DNA from: an uncultured Prevotellaceae bacterium
Lineage (GTDB): Bacteria; Bacteroidota; Bacteroidia; Bacteroidales; Bacteroidaceae
Assembly: GCA_900315565.1 (NCBI GenBank)
Contig: OMZS01000010.1
Location: 32,091-96,090, forward strand
Length of the DNA: 64,000 nucleotides
Reading direction: 5' to 3'
Under the pieces are notes generated by a model. That model was not told where the DNA came from and did not search any database. It saw only the letters and a list, made by a program, of their open reading frames with translations. The first letter of the stretch is position 1. Each line of letters begins with the position of its first letter. Both the position numbers and the translations under genes were made by a program. Shown here one piece after another: positions 35,441 to 43,779 of the stretch.

Positions 35441-36502
35441 ATGAATCTCAAAATAGCCATTCTACCCGGCGACGGCATAGGTCCCGAAATCATGCAACAG
35501 GGCGTAGCCGTGCTCAATGCCATTGCCAACAAGTTCAACCACCAGTTCGAATACGAAGAAGCCATCTGCGGTGCCCATGCCATAGACGTCGTGGGCGACC
35601 CCTACCCTGCCGAAACCCATGCGGTGTGCATGCGCGCCGATGCCGTGCTCTTTGCCGCCGTGGGCGACCTGCGCTACGACAACAATCCCACGTCGCCCGT
35701 TCGACCTGAGCAGGGGCTCTTGGCCATGCGCAAACAGCTTGGTCTGTATGCCAACGTAAGGCCGGTGGCCACCTTCCCCTGTCTGCTCCACAAGTCGCCG
35801 CTCAAAAACGAGCTCATCAGCGGTGCCGACTTCGTGGTCATACGCGAACTGACGGGCGGCATGTATTTTGGCGAGCGCTATCAGGACAACGACCGCGCCT
35901 TCGACACCGACATCTATACCCGACCCGAAATTGAGCGCATTCTGCGCGTGGGCTTCGAGACAGCCATGAGCCGCCGCCGCCACCTCACCGTGGTTGACAA
36001 AGCCAACATCATGGCTACCAGCCGTTTGTGGCGACAGATTGCACAAGAAATGGAACCCCAGTATCCCGAAGTCAAGACCGACTACATGTTCATCGACAAC
36101 GCCTCCATGCGTGTGCTGACAGAGCCCCGTTTCTTCGATGTCATTGTCACCGAAAACACCTTCGGCGACATCCTCACCGACGAAACTTCGTGCATTACCG
36201 GCTCCATGGGATTGCAGCCCAGCTCGTCGCTCGGCGAACACACGCCCCTCTTCGAGCCCGTTCATGGTTCGTGGCCGCAGGCAGCAGGAAAGAACCTGGC
36301 CAACCCGCTTGCACAGATTCTCTCAGCCGCTATGCTGCTTGAGCATTTCGACCTCAAGGCCGAGGGCGCACTGATACGCCAGGCCGTTACTGCCTCGCTC
36401 GATGCCAACGTGCGCACGCCCGAGATTCAGGTGGAGGGTGGCCCCCACTACGGCACACGCGAAGTGGGCCAATGGATTGTTGACTACATCAACAAGGCGT
36501 AA
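35441..36502 (+). CDS. leuB: 3-isopropylmalate dehydrogenase
   Basis: A 353-residue NAD-dependent beta-decarboxylating dehydrogenase. Visible are [12 protein letters not shown] at residues 6-17, [26 protein letters not shown], the metal-binding [13 protein letters not shown] and the C-terminal [23 protein letters not shown]. The last gene of the operon, followed by a strong terminator. It may also serve the citramalate route if the preceding gene has that activity. Confidence 0.96.
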   Translation: MNLKIAILPGDGIGPEIMQQGVAVLNAIANKFNHQFEYEEAICGAHAIDVVGDPYPAETHAVCMRADAVLFAAVGDLRYDNNPTSPVRPEQGLLAMRKQLGLYANVRPVATFPCLLHKSPLKNELISGADFVVIRELTGGMYFGERYQDNDRAFDTDIYTRPEIERILRVGFETAMSRRRHLTVVDKANIMATSRLWRQIAQEMEPQYPEVKTDYMFIDNASMRVLTEPRFFDVIVTENTFGDILTDETSCITGSMGLQPSSSLGEHTPLFEPVHGSWPQAAGKNLANPLAQILSAAMLLEHFDLKAEGALIRQAVTASLDANVRTPEIQVEGGPHYGTREVGQWIVDYINKA

Positions 36503-36554
36503 TTCTATTGCGCAGGCTTTCGTCTGCCTGCAAACAGCCATAAAACCACACAAT

Positions 36555-36595
36555 AAACCCGCACCATGCGTCAGCACCGTGCGGGTTTGTTTTTG
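36555..36595 (+). terminator. intrinsic terminator of the leucine operon
   Basis: AAACCCGCAC (36555-36564) pairs with GTGCGGGTTT (36579-36588), 14-nt loop, followed by GTTTTTG. Confidence 0.9.
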
Positions 36596-36637
36596 TATTT
36601 GCAAAGCTGGTTAAAACAATAGCGCGTTTTACGAACA

Positions 36638-36805
36638 AATTTTCTAGAGAATTTGAGATTATCTCACGACGTTACTTTTGAATTCTCTAGAGAATTTAGT
36701 AATAACTCACGATGATAATTTCGTAACTCACGACTTTATTTCCGTAACTCACGACTTTATTTTCGTAACTCACGGTAATAATTCCATGACTCACCACTTT
36801 ATTCT
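36638..36805. repeat. dispersed repeat block 1: AATTCTCTAGAGAATT palindrome plus CTCACGAC units
   Basis: The 16-bp palindrome AATTCTCTAGAGAATT is at 36681-36696, with a near-copy around 36639-36654. Then come about five degenerate 20-24-bp units of the form CGTAACTCACGACTTTATTT up to about 36805. The rest of the gap to 37000 holds a -7-like TAATTTTG (36903-36910). The same palindrome and units recur at 54115-54294. Confidence 0.88.
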
Positions 36806-36902
36806 CTTATCTTCGGCTATGAGAATTGCTGCTAAAACGGCGAGCGAGAGCACTTAAACATTTTTTAAGGCTGCAGGTGCGCGCTGTGTGGATTTTTTTC
36901 GC

Positions 36903-36910
36903 TAATTTTG
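36903..36910 (+). promoter_or_regulatory. -7-like promoter box for the DUF4011 helicase gene
   Basis: TAATTTTG fits TAnnTTTG, about 90 nt before the ATG; no -33 TTTG at the proper distance. Confidence 0.35.
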
Positions 36911-37000
36911 TAAATTCGGAGGGGAATATGCGTTCCTTAGTCGAAAAACCTAAACCGTTTGAACTATTTATAACTAAAAAATCCAAAATCCGTATATATC

Positions 37001-40000
37001 ATGATGGCAGATACAAACATGGAGAACAAGCAGAACTCAGGGCTGTCGGAACAGGCAAGTGGCTTGGTAAGCCAGCCAACACAGAAAGCGTCGAGCGACA
37101 AACTGAAAGTAGTGGCAGACTTCTTGCCACGGGTGAACTACGCATTGCTGCACAATGGTGTGCGTGTGCTGAACTACTGCGACATAGAGAACTGCAGCGG
37201 CGAGGACCTGCGGCACGTGTTCGTCAGCGTGGAAGGCGACATGCTGAAGGGCTGCGAAACGGCTGTTGAGCTGATTCCCCGCGGGCAGACCGTACACGTG
37301 GGCGGACTGCAGCTGGTGCCCGACATTGACGCGCTGCTGCAGCTGACCGAGGCCGTGAGCACCAGCTTCACGCTCAGAATCAGCCAAGCGGGCGCGACAG
37401 ACGACGAAAAGGTGATACTCTATGAAGCCAGCTACCCCATCACGCTGCTAACCTTCGACGAGTGGCCGGGCACGAGCATCATGCCCACGGTGCTGACATC
37501 GTTTGTCACTCCCAACGACGCCACCGTGTCGGCCTTGCTCACCGAGGCGGCAGCCCTGCTCGAAAAAATGACGGGCAGCAGCGCCCTGGACGAGTACCAG
37601 ACACGCGACCCCAACCGCGTCAGAGCTATGGTGGCTGCCGTCTATAAAGCCATTCAGGGCCGTGGCATCATCTACTCCAATCCGCCGGCATCATTCCAGA
37701 GCACCGGCCAGCGCATCCGCCTGCCCGAAAAAGTGCTGTCGGAAAAACTGGCCACCTGCATGGATTCAGCCCTGCTCATGGCTTCGTGTCTGGAGGCCAT
37801 GGGCGTTCACCCGCTGCTGGTGATGATGAAGGGGCACATCATGGTGGGCGCGTGGCTGGTTGACCGCATCTGTGCCAACGCCCTCTCGGACGACAGCACG
37901 TTCTTGCTGAAAGGCTCGGCCGATGGTATTAACGAGATAGTGCTGGTGGAAAGCACCTGTGTCACATCTGACACCACTTTCGAGCGGGCCGTGAACCAGG
38001 CTGAAAGCAAACTGCGCGGAGGCGAGGACGACTTCCAGTTCTTCCTCGACGTGAGCCGAAGCCGCATGGACGGCATACGGCCGCTGCCGCAGCGTGTGAT
38101 GGGCGACGGACACTGGACCGTGGTCAACACGGGGCTTGAACACCGCGTGGCCAACGAAAAGCTGGCCGAGAAAGAACGCTTCGAGGTGGAGGTTGAGCAA
38201 GGCGTGAAACTCACCAAGCAACAACTGTGGGAGCGCAAGCTGCTCGACATTTCGCTGCGCAACAACCTGACCAACTTGCGAATAGGCAAGAGAGTGCTGC
38301 CCTTTATCTCGTTTGCCATTGAAAAACTGGAAGACCAGATTCAGGCACACGAGGACTACAGCATTCTGCCCAAGCCCGACTCGGTGAAGGTGGAGCCCAA
38401 CGAATGGGGCATCTACGACTCGTCGAATTTCAAGAACCAGTACGAGAACATGGTGCTGGAAGGAACCAAACACAACCAGCTCTATTCCTACTACACCGAG
38501 GCCGAGCTGAAGCAAACGCTGAAGTTTCTCTACCGCACGTCGCGCACCGTACTCGAAGAGAACGGTGCCAACTCGCTGTTCCTGACGCTGGGCGTGCTGA
38601 AGTGGTACGAGACTCCCAAAAGTGTGCGTCCCCGCTATGCGCCCATACTGATGATGCCTGTTGACATCATACGCAAGTCGGGCGAAAACTACATTATCCG
38701 CTCACGCGACGAGGACATCATTCTGAACATCACAATGCTAGAGATGCTCAAGCAGCAGTTTAAGATCAACCTGTCGAGCCTCGACCCGCTGCCCACCGAT
38801 GAGAGCGGCGTGGATGTGAAGAAGATTCTCACCATTGTGCGCACCCACATCATGGAGCAGGCGCGCTGGGATGTGATAGAAGAGGCCATGCTGGGCATCT
38901 TCTCGTTTAACAAGTTCGTGATGTGGAACGACATCCACAACAATGCCGACAAGCTGCGCGACAACAAGATTGTGGCCTCGCTGCTCGACCAGCGCGTGGC
39001 ATGGAAAGAAGAAGACTCCGGCACCGACGCCCGCGCCATCGACCGCAACGAGCAGCCTGCCACATTTGCCGCTCCGCTCGATGTAGATTCATCGCAGCTG
39101 GAGGCCGTGGTTGAGTCGGGCGAAGGCAAGAGTTTCATTCTGCACGGCCCCCCAGGAACGGGCAAGTCGCAGACCATCACCAACATGATAGCCAACGCGC
39201 TCTACCACGGCAAGCGCGTGCTGTTTGTGGCCGAGAAAATGGCCGCTCTCTCGGTGGTGCAGAAACGTCTGACAAAGATTGGACTGGAGCCGTTCTGCCT
39301 GGAGATGCACTCGAACAAAGCCACCAAGACCCACTTCCTGCAACAGTTGAACATGGCTCTGGAAGTGGCTCACATCAAGTCGTCTGAACAGTATGCTGAA
39401 ACATCGAAACAGCTGTTTGAGCAACGCAAGAAACTCATCGACTACATGGAGGCCCTGCACCGCAAACACTCGTCAGGACTCTCGCTCTACGACTGCATTA
39501 CGCAGTATCTTTCGATTGAGGGCGACGAACTGCGGCTGCCACTGGCGCAAATCAACGAAATCAACGGACAAACACTGCTACAGCAAAGCGACGAAATAGC
39601 TTCTCTCGACACCGTTTTCCAGGTGACGGGTCAGCCGTCGCAGCATCCGCTCAAGGGACTTGACATCTACGATGCCTCGCTGGTGGCCATGGAGAAAATA
39701 GACAACGGCCTGCGCCAGATGACATCGGTGGTGGGCAAGGCTGCCCGCTGGCCGTCGTTCTTCGACAAGGCAGAGTGGCCCGAAAAGGCCGCCCTGCTGA
39801 AACAGGCCGAAGAGGTGGAGAAAACCGTAACAGGCGAGTACGACAAGAGTGTGCTTAGCGAGGACGTTAACGCCATGAAGGCACGCTGGGCAGAGGTGCA
39901 GGACAAGTGGTTCCTGCCACGGTTCTTCGCCAAGCGCAAACTGATGAAGGAGCTGCGCCTGTTTAGGAAAGACATGACCGCCGACCAGATTGACCCGCTC

Positions 40001-42556
40001 ATCGGTCAGCTGGAAAACCGAAACGCTCTGCTCGACCAGTGCAAGGATTTGCTAACCCCGCTGGGCGCCGACCAGGAACAGGCTGCAACCACGGCCAAAC
40101 AACTGGCGGGCATGATTGACCAGCTGAAAGAGCTGTGCCACTTCGACCCGTCGAACATGACTGCCGTCAACGCTCAGCTGCCCACATGGATTGCCCATCT
40201 CGACGAGGCTCGCACTTGGACGCAATGGAGCGTGCGAAAACGGAAACTCGAACAGCAGAAGCTGCAGCCCGTGGTGAGCTACATTGAGAACCAGGGCAAG
40301 ACTGGCGGCGAGGCTTCCGACGCTCTGCTCAAAGGCGTTTACCACCAGCTGGCCCTGAAGAACATCGACGCCGACAAAACGCTGCAGATGTTCAACGGAC
40401 TCATCTTCGAGGACATGATAGACAAGTACCGTCAGCTGGCGGCTCAGTTCCAGGAACTCACCAAGAAGGAACTCTACTGCCGATTGGCAGCCGCCATACC
40501 CAACATGACCATCGAGGCAGCCAACACATCGGAGGTGGGAATTCTGAAGCGCAACATCAAGAACAACGGACGGGCCACGAGCATTCGCCAGATTATCGAC
40601 CAAATACCCACGCTGTTGCCCAAGCTCTGCCCATGCATGCTGATGAGCCCCATTTCGGTGGCGCAATACATCGACCTCAACAACGACAAGTTCGACCTCG
40701 TCATCTTTGACGAGGCCTCGCAGATGCCCACCAGCGAATCTATCGGAGCCATTGCCCGAGGCAAGGCCCTGGTGGTGGTGGGCGACCCGATGCAGATGCC
40801 GCCGACCAGTTTCTTCAAGACTTCGGCCACCGATGAGGAAGACGCTGATATCGAGGACATGGAGAGCATTCTCGACGACTGCATCACCCTGTCTATCCCC
40901 TCGCGCTACTTGTCGTGGCACTACCGCAGCAAGCACGAGAGTCTCATTGCCTTCAGCAACGCAAATTATTACGACAGCCGCCTGACCACTTTCCCGTCGG
41001 TTGACGACCGCGTGTCGAAGGTGCAGCTGGTGCATGTGGATGGCGTGTACGACAAGAGCCACTCGCGCTGCAACCGTGCCGAGGCCGAGGCCATTGTAGA
41101 TGAGGTGGTGCGCCGCCTCAGCGACCCGAAGCTCTCAGAGCGAAGCATCGGCATTGTTTCGTTCAGTCTGGTACAGCAGAACCTCATCGAGGATATTCTG
41201 ATTGACACCCTGGCCAAGCAGCCCAAGCTCGAGGAGAAAGCCTTCCACAGTGCCGAGCCCATCTTTATCAAGAACCTGGAGAACGTGCAGGGCGACGAGC
41301 GCGACGTGATTTTGTTCAGCGTGGGCTATGGCCCCGACAAGAACGGCAACGTGAGCATGAATTTCGGTCCGCTAAACAACAGTGGCGGCGAACGCCGACT
41401 GAACGTGGCCGTCAGCCGTGCGCGCTACGAGATGATGATATTCTCAACCCTGCGACCCGAGCAAATAGACCTCAACCGCTCGAAGGCACGCGGTGTGGAG
41501 GGTCTGAAGCGGTTCCTGGAGTTTGCCCAAAACGGACGGCTTCCGCTCAATGCCACCACCACCTCGGCCAACCCCATGGAGAAGGAAAAAGAGCGCTCGA
41601 CGGTGGCTACCCAGCTGGCCGAGATTCTGCGCCGCAACGGCTACACCGTGGATATGAACGTGGGACGCTCGCACTTCAAGGTGGACCTGGCCGTGCTCGA
41701 CCCCACCGACGATGGGCGCTATCTGCTGGGAATACTCTGCGACGGCCCCAACTACTACGAAACCAAGACGGCACGCGACCGCGAAATCACCCAGCCCTCG
41801 GTACTCAACATGCTCAACTGGAACATCATGCGCCTGTGGTCGGTTGACTGGTTTGAAAACCGCCAGAAGGTCACCGAGCGCATTATGGCCAAACTCAAAG
41901 AGCTTGAAAAAGCCAAACCCGAGGACAAGAACCCCGAGCCGCTGAACATGCAGCCGCTGAAATTCTTCAACGTGGCCGATGAGCCAGTAGAGAACCCCGC
42001 CGAGGGAATCACCGAGGAGTATAAGTTCACCACTCTCAACGTGCCGGCTCACTCGGGTGATATCAGCTATCTGCTGAGCCACGATTCGCAAGTGAAGAAA
42101 CACGTTGAGCGCATCATCAGCACCGAGCAGCCCATCACGCTCAGCCTGCTCATCAACCACATTTCCAAGGTTTGGGAAGTGGGACGCACGGCCAAACTGA
42201 AAGACAAAGTGGCCGAGCTCGCGCTCTCGGTAGCTTTCTTCGACTCCAACCAGGCGGGCGATAATCCCTGCTACTGGATGGACCGCAAACTGTCGGAGAG
42301 CTACAAAAAGTTCCGCACCGACTCTGGCCGCGATGCTGCAGACATCCCTGTTATTGAGGTGATGAACGCCGTCAGCTATGCCATGAGACAGCAGGTGGCC
42401 GTTCCGTTCGACGACCTGAAACGCCAGGTGGCTCAGCTCTTCGGATTCACGCGCCGCACGCCCAAGACTGACGCCATGGTGGAAGAAGCCGCAGGTAAAC
42501 TGATAAAAAAGGGTGTCATCGAGAAGAAAGACGACACGCTGGTGCTTAAGTCATAG
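37001..42556 (+). CDS. DUF4011 / SF1 helicase / RE-like nuclease / DUF3320 protein, probable defence protein
   Basis: A 1851-residue multidomain protein. Residues about 40-160 form a beta-rich start. A transglutaminase-like region follows, with Cys253 in LATCMDSALLMASCLEA and His279 in KGHIMVGAWL. DUF4011 begins about 405 (QLWERKLLDISLRNNLTNLR). The SF1 (Dna2/Nam7-like) helicase has Walker A HGPPGTGKS (715-723), DEASQ (1237-1241), GDPMQMPP and motif VI NVAVSRAR (1468-1475). A Vsr/MTES_1575-type nuclease domain follows with VDLAV (Asp1562) and ILCDGPNYYETKTARDRE, then DUF3320 (about 1675-1740) and a C-terminal region. This layout is, as I recall, that of DUF4011-helicase-Vsr proteins tested as single-gene anti-phage systems. 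No defence partners adjoin it. Starts at 37004 or 37019 are also possible. Confidence 0.85.
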   Translation: MMADTNMENKQNSGLSEQASGLVSQPTQKASSDKLKVVADFLPRVNYALLHNGVRVLNYCDIENCSGEDLRHVFVSVEGDMLKGCETAVELIPRGQTVHVGGLQLVPDIDALLQLTEAVSTSFTLRISQAGATDDEKVILYEASYPITLLTFDEWPGTSIMPTVLTSFVTPNDATVSALLTEAAALLEKMTGSSALDEYQTRDPNRVRAMVAAVYKAIQGRGIIYSNPPASFQSTGQRIRLPEKVLSEKLATCMDSALLMASCLEAMGVHPLLVMMKGHIMVGAWLVDRICANALSDDSTFLLKGSADGINEIVLVESTCVTSDTTFERAVNQAESKLRGGEDDFQFFLDVSRSRMDGIRPLPQRVMGDGHWTVVNTGLEHRVANEKLAEKERFEVEVEQGVKLTKQQLWERKLLDISLRNNLTNLRIGKRVLPFISFAIEKLEDQIQAHEDYSILPKPDSVKVEPNEWGIYDSSNFKNQYENMVLEGTKHNQLYSYYTEAELKQTLKFLYRTSRTVLEENGANSLFLTLGVLKWYETPKSVRPRYAPILMMPVDIIRKSGENYIIRSRDEDIILNITMLEMLKQQFKINLSSLDPLPTDESGVDVKKILTIVRTHIMEQARWDVIEEAMLGIFSFNKFVMWNDIHNNADKLRDNKIVASLLDQRVAWKEEDSGTDARAIDRNEQPATFAAPLDVDSSQLEAVVESGEGKSFILHGPPGTGKSQTITNMIANALYHGKRVLFVAEKMAALSVVQKRLTKIGLEPFCLEMHSNKATKTHFLQQLNMALEVAHIKSSEQYAETSKQLFEQRKKLIDYMEALHRKHSSGLSLYDCITQYLSIEGDELRLPLAQINEINGQTLLQQSDEIASLDTVFQVTGQPSQHPLKGLDIYDASLVAMEKIDNGLRQMTSVVGKAARWPSFFDKAEWPEKAALLKQAEEVEKTVTGEYDKSVLSEDVNAMKARWAEVQDKWFLPRFFAKRKLMKELRLFRKDMTADQIDPLIGQLENRNALLDQCKDLLTPLGADQEQAATTAKQLAGMIDQLKELCHFDPSNMTAVNAQLPTWIAHLDEARTWTQWSVRKRKLEQQKLQPVVSYIENQGKTGGEASDALLKGVYHQLALKNIDADKTLQMFNGLIFEDMIDKYRQLAAQFQELTKKELYCRLAAAIPNMTIEAANTSEVGILKRNIKNNGRATSIRQIIDQIPTLLPKLCPCMLMSPISVAQYIDLNNDKFDLVIFDEASQMPTSESIGAIARGKALVVVGDPMQMPPTSFFKTSATDEEDADIEDMESILDDCITLSIPSRYLSWHYRSKHESLIAFSNANYYDSRLTTFPSVDDRVSKVQLVHVDGVYDKSHSRCNRAEAEAIVDEVVRRLSDPKLSERSIGIVSFSLVQQNLIEDILIDTLAKQPKLEEKAFHSAEPIFIKNLENVQGDERDVILFSVGYGPDKNGNVSMNFGPLNNSGGERRLNVAVSRARYEMMIFSTLRPEQIDLNRSKARGVEGLKRFLEFAQNGRLPLNATTTSANPMEKEKERSTVATQLAEILRRNGYTVDMNVGRSHFKVDLAVLDPTDDGRYLLGILCDGPNYYETKTARDREITQPSVLNMLNWNIMRLWSVDWFENRQKVTERIMAKLKELEKAKPEDKNPEPLNMQPLKFFNVADEPVENPAEGITEEYKFTTLNVPAHSGDISYLLSHDSQVKKHVERIISTEQPITLSLLINHISKVWEVGRTAKLKDKVAELALSVAFFDSNQAGDNPCYWMDRKLSESYKKFRTDSGRDAADIPVIEVMNAVSYAMRQQVAVPFDDLKRQVAQLFGFTRRTPKTDAMVEEAAGKLIKKGVIEKKDDTLVLKS

Positions 42557-42583
42557 GCTCGGACTTCTGGTGTTTTTCCTAAA

Positions 42584-43777
42584 ATGAAAAAGAATTTGTC
42601 GCTATGCCTTTTAGTGCTTCTGGCACTTGGTTTATTGCCAAGTGCCGGTCGGGCACAGGCGAGGCATCACTGTGTGGTCATCGACAGCGAGACCTATCTC
42701 CCCGTGTCGCATGCCAGCATCTACACCAAGACCAACGGCAAGTTCAACTCAGCCATCACCGACGCGCGAGGCCGTGCGACGGTGATGTTTTCTTTTAGGA
42801 CACTCACCGTGAGCCACCTGAACTACGAACGGCGGCAGCTTCGCTCACTGACCGACACCATTCTGCTGACACCTAAGTATCACCTTGCCGCCGAACTGGT
42901 GGTGAGCAGCGAGCCGGCGTGGATAAGGCCCATGCTCAGGCGTTTTGTCAAGCAAAAGAAACAATTCTATGGCTCTAAACCGCTAACGCTGGCATACCAC
43001 TACAACACACGCAACATAGAAGGCCAACGCTACTACCACTATCAGTCTGACGGGCTGCTGAAAATGGCGTGGAACAATGCGCCCGACTACGAAGTTTGTC
43101 AGCAGAGCGGTATCATCACCAGTGCCGACAGCACAAAGCTCACCGATATGACCAACCTGCGCCGCATGCTCTACGAGGATTTTGTGGGCGAGTTCGACAA
43201 CGGCTTCATTCGCTCACACCGCTTCTCGGTAAGCGAGCGCGACAGTGACCTTACCGACGACGAGGTGGAACTGATTTTCCGCGCCAAGCACAACAAAGAC
43301 GACCATGGGCGCTTCGTCATCGACACCACACGGCTCATCATTCGCGAGGCCGTTCGCACCATGGGAGTGAAAGCTAACAAACAGGCACGCGTGTCGGCCA
43401 CCATGCTCGCCCTCTCGCGCATGATGTCGGGCTACAACATCACTGCCTGGGACGTTGACTACGGTGTCACCTACACCCCTACCGACAGCTGCTGGCACCC
43501 CAAGGACATACGCTACAAATTCTTCTTCAGGGCCACCGAAAAAATTCACGAAAAAGAAGAGGCCAGTTTCGACAGCCTCACCGGCGGCGGATTCAGCAAC
43601 ATGGAATCGACGCTCACCTTAAAAGAATCAACGTTTAAAAATGAACAACTAGCCCCGCTTTTTAAGCCACTGCCCCGCACATGGTACATCAAAATCAACA
43701 CCGATGCCGAGCGCGCATACGAAATTGAGCTGGCAAACATGCCAGCCCAATTCGTGCTGTTCAAAGAAGAAGAATGA
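42584..43777 (+). CDS. secreted protein with carboxypeptidase-like regulatory domain
   Basis: A 397-residue protein with a signal peptide (cleavage near GRAQA, residue 25). Residues about 28-105 look like the small CarboxypepD_reg-like beta-sandwich (VVIDSETYLPVSHASIYTKT, then a Gly turn and TVSHLNYERR), common in Bacteroidota surface proteins. The rest (about 110-397) is a mixed domain I do not recognise, with many Tyr and His. It ends only 2 nt before the stop codon of the convergent CotH protein 2 gene. Function unknown; it is probably periplasmic or at the cell surface. Confidence 0.82.
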   Translation: MKKNLSLCLLVLLALGLLPSAGRAQARHHCVVIDSETYLPVSHASIYTKTNGKFNSAITDARGRATVMFSFRTLTVSHLNYERRQLRSLTDTILLTPKYHLAAELVVSSEPAWIRPMLRRFVKQKKQFYGSKPLTLAYHYNTRNIEGQRYYHYQSDGLLKMAWNNAPDYEVCQQSGIITSADSTKLTDMTNLRRMLYEDFVGEFDNGFIRSHRFSVSERDSDLTDDEVELIFRAKHNKDDHGRFVIDTTRLIIREAVRTMGVKANKQARVSATMLALSRMMSGYNITAWDVDYGVTYTPTDSCWHPKDIRYKFFFRATEKIHEKEEASFDSLTGGGFSNMESTLTLKESTFKNEQLAPLFKPLPRTWYIKINTDAERAYEIELANMPAQFVLFKEEE

Positions 43778-43779
43778 AT

